Positions 63,221 to 64,000 of a stretch of 64,000 nt of DNA are shown here, one piece after another (positions within the stretch are counted from its first letter, which is position 1; each line of letters opens with the position of its first letter). The notes beneath the pieces are model-generated. The model was not told the origin of the DNA and searched no databases. It saw only the letters and a program-made list of their open reading frames with translations. The translations under genes and the position numbers were made by a program. The stretch is from Climacium dendroides. Taxonomy: Eukaryota; Streptophyta; Bryopsida; Hypnales; Climaciaceae. The stretch is taken from positions 14,755,489 to 14,819,488 of the forward strand of contig OX467090.1 in assembly GCA_950106755.1 (NCBI GenBank), read 5' to 3'.

Positions 63221-64000
63221 CTAGACTTTGGAGGACGGGCAAGGGACCCGGTGACCCCAGCTCACCCAAACCGTAAGTTGTTTTTTAATTCTTGTTGAAT
63301 TCAACAATTTTGTTTGTTCATTTTATTTTTATTTTTAAATTTATTTTAAATAATTATTTTTTTAATCTTGCCTTATGGGTAGGATAAGCACTAATCGATG
63401 TCTTAAAAAACGTCTAAGTTGACATCTCCAAAACCCTAAACCCTAAACCAAAACCAACTCTGAGGCTTGCAAGTAGGTAAGCAAGTTCAGCTCCATAGAG
63501 TCCAATTGAACTCTAGCTAGGACGAAACTGAAGCTTAGAGTGAAGCAATGTTTAGGAAAAACCAATGGCTAGTTCAAAGTTAGCCAAAGGAATTGGAAAA
63601 ATAAGTGGTTGCAATTTGAAAACATTGGCAAAACACCAGTGCACAACTCTATAAAATTTCTATTTTGAGTAAGAAAACCGGACTCAGTTCTTCAAAAACC
63701 GGTTGCATGTGAGAATTGAAGGAAATTAACTGGTAAACCTCAAAAAGTTTCCCCAACTATGGAGTGAAGCAAAGTGAAGTCAAGCCTAAGTTGTTGAGGC
63801 AGATTGGCAGCAAAGTCAAAGTGGCAAAAGCTTCTGGAAGGTGGCATGGGAACTGAATGGGAACATGAGTTCTGGAAACCCAGCCTAGTAAAAATCGTGG
63901 CCTCATGGACCAGACGGACTGACAGGCTTTTCCACCTTTTTTTTCTTACTTTCTTTCTCCCTTGAAACCCACGGAAGTGAAGGAGGAGGATAAACCTGTC
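63221..64000. other. Right-edge region, GC-richer, unrecognised
   Basis: The last 600 bp are less AT-rich than the spacer. A short telomere-like stretch (aaaccctaaaccctaaacc) lies near 63430. No exon or domain could be supported; a gene or LTR beginning just outside the window is possible. Confidence 0.3.

Noticed and set aside
63430..63450. Telomere repeat (CCCTAAA) as interstitial telomere
   Set aside because: Only two or so units; too short to call more than a chance telo-box-like motif.

Overview
This window looks like nuclear DNA of a seed plant with a large, repeat-rich genome. The introns have GT/AG borders, telo-box motifs (TTTAGGGTTT) lie upstream of one gene, and the proteins belong to plant families. 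Very long AT-rich spacers, only a few compact genes and a decayed ankyrin-PGG gene would fit a gymnosperm, but that is inference; nothing seen proves the species.

Layout. 1-3022 (-): a broken ACD6-like ankyrin/PGG gene cut by the left edge. 3023-19100: AT-rich spacer with dispersed repeats, a small LINE-tail insertion (11086-11201) and two inverted copies of a TA-flanked MITE (11770-12960). 19376-22234 (+): a four-exon gene for an 82-residue conserved-looking basic protein, behind a duplicated, telo-box-containing leader. 25140-27559 (-): a five-exon gene for a 414-residue protein with a possible winged-helix C-terminus. 28060-39900: spacer holding several members of one TIR family that starts and ends with TTAA, a Stowaway-like MITE, a GT/AT microsatellite and a textbook non-autonomous CACTA transposon nested inside one TTAA-family copy. 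40730-42938 (+): a seven-exon gene for a protein with two PARP-type zinc fingers, no catalytic domain and a C-terminal array of six perfect 7-residue repeats. 44474-46519 (-): a complete six-exon phosphoglycerate-mutase-like histidine phosphatase (PGM-like protein 4 type). 47200-64000: spacer containing a higher-order tandem array (48540-51190) split by a probable solo LTR with a 5-bp target duplication, related diverged repeat blocks and dispersed minisatellites.

The four gene models were assembled by hand from exons whose phases close exactly (total lengths 249, 1245, 1002 and 675 nt). The intact genes are unrelated neighbours rather than a pathway. Two may touch DNA biology (PARP-type fingers; winged-helix-like tail), but no functional linkage is shown. 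No transposase, reverse transcriptase or integrase ORF survives in the window, so all mobile elements here are non-autonomous or remnants. No tRNA, rRNA or CRISPR was recognised.

The most unusual items are the two-finger PARP-zinc-finger protein with a 21-bp minisatellite-encoded basic tail, the TTAA-bounded TIR family, and the layered insertion histories (CACTA in the TTAA element; solo LTR in the tandem array).
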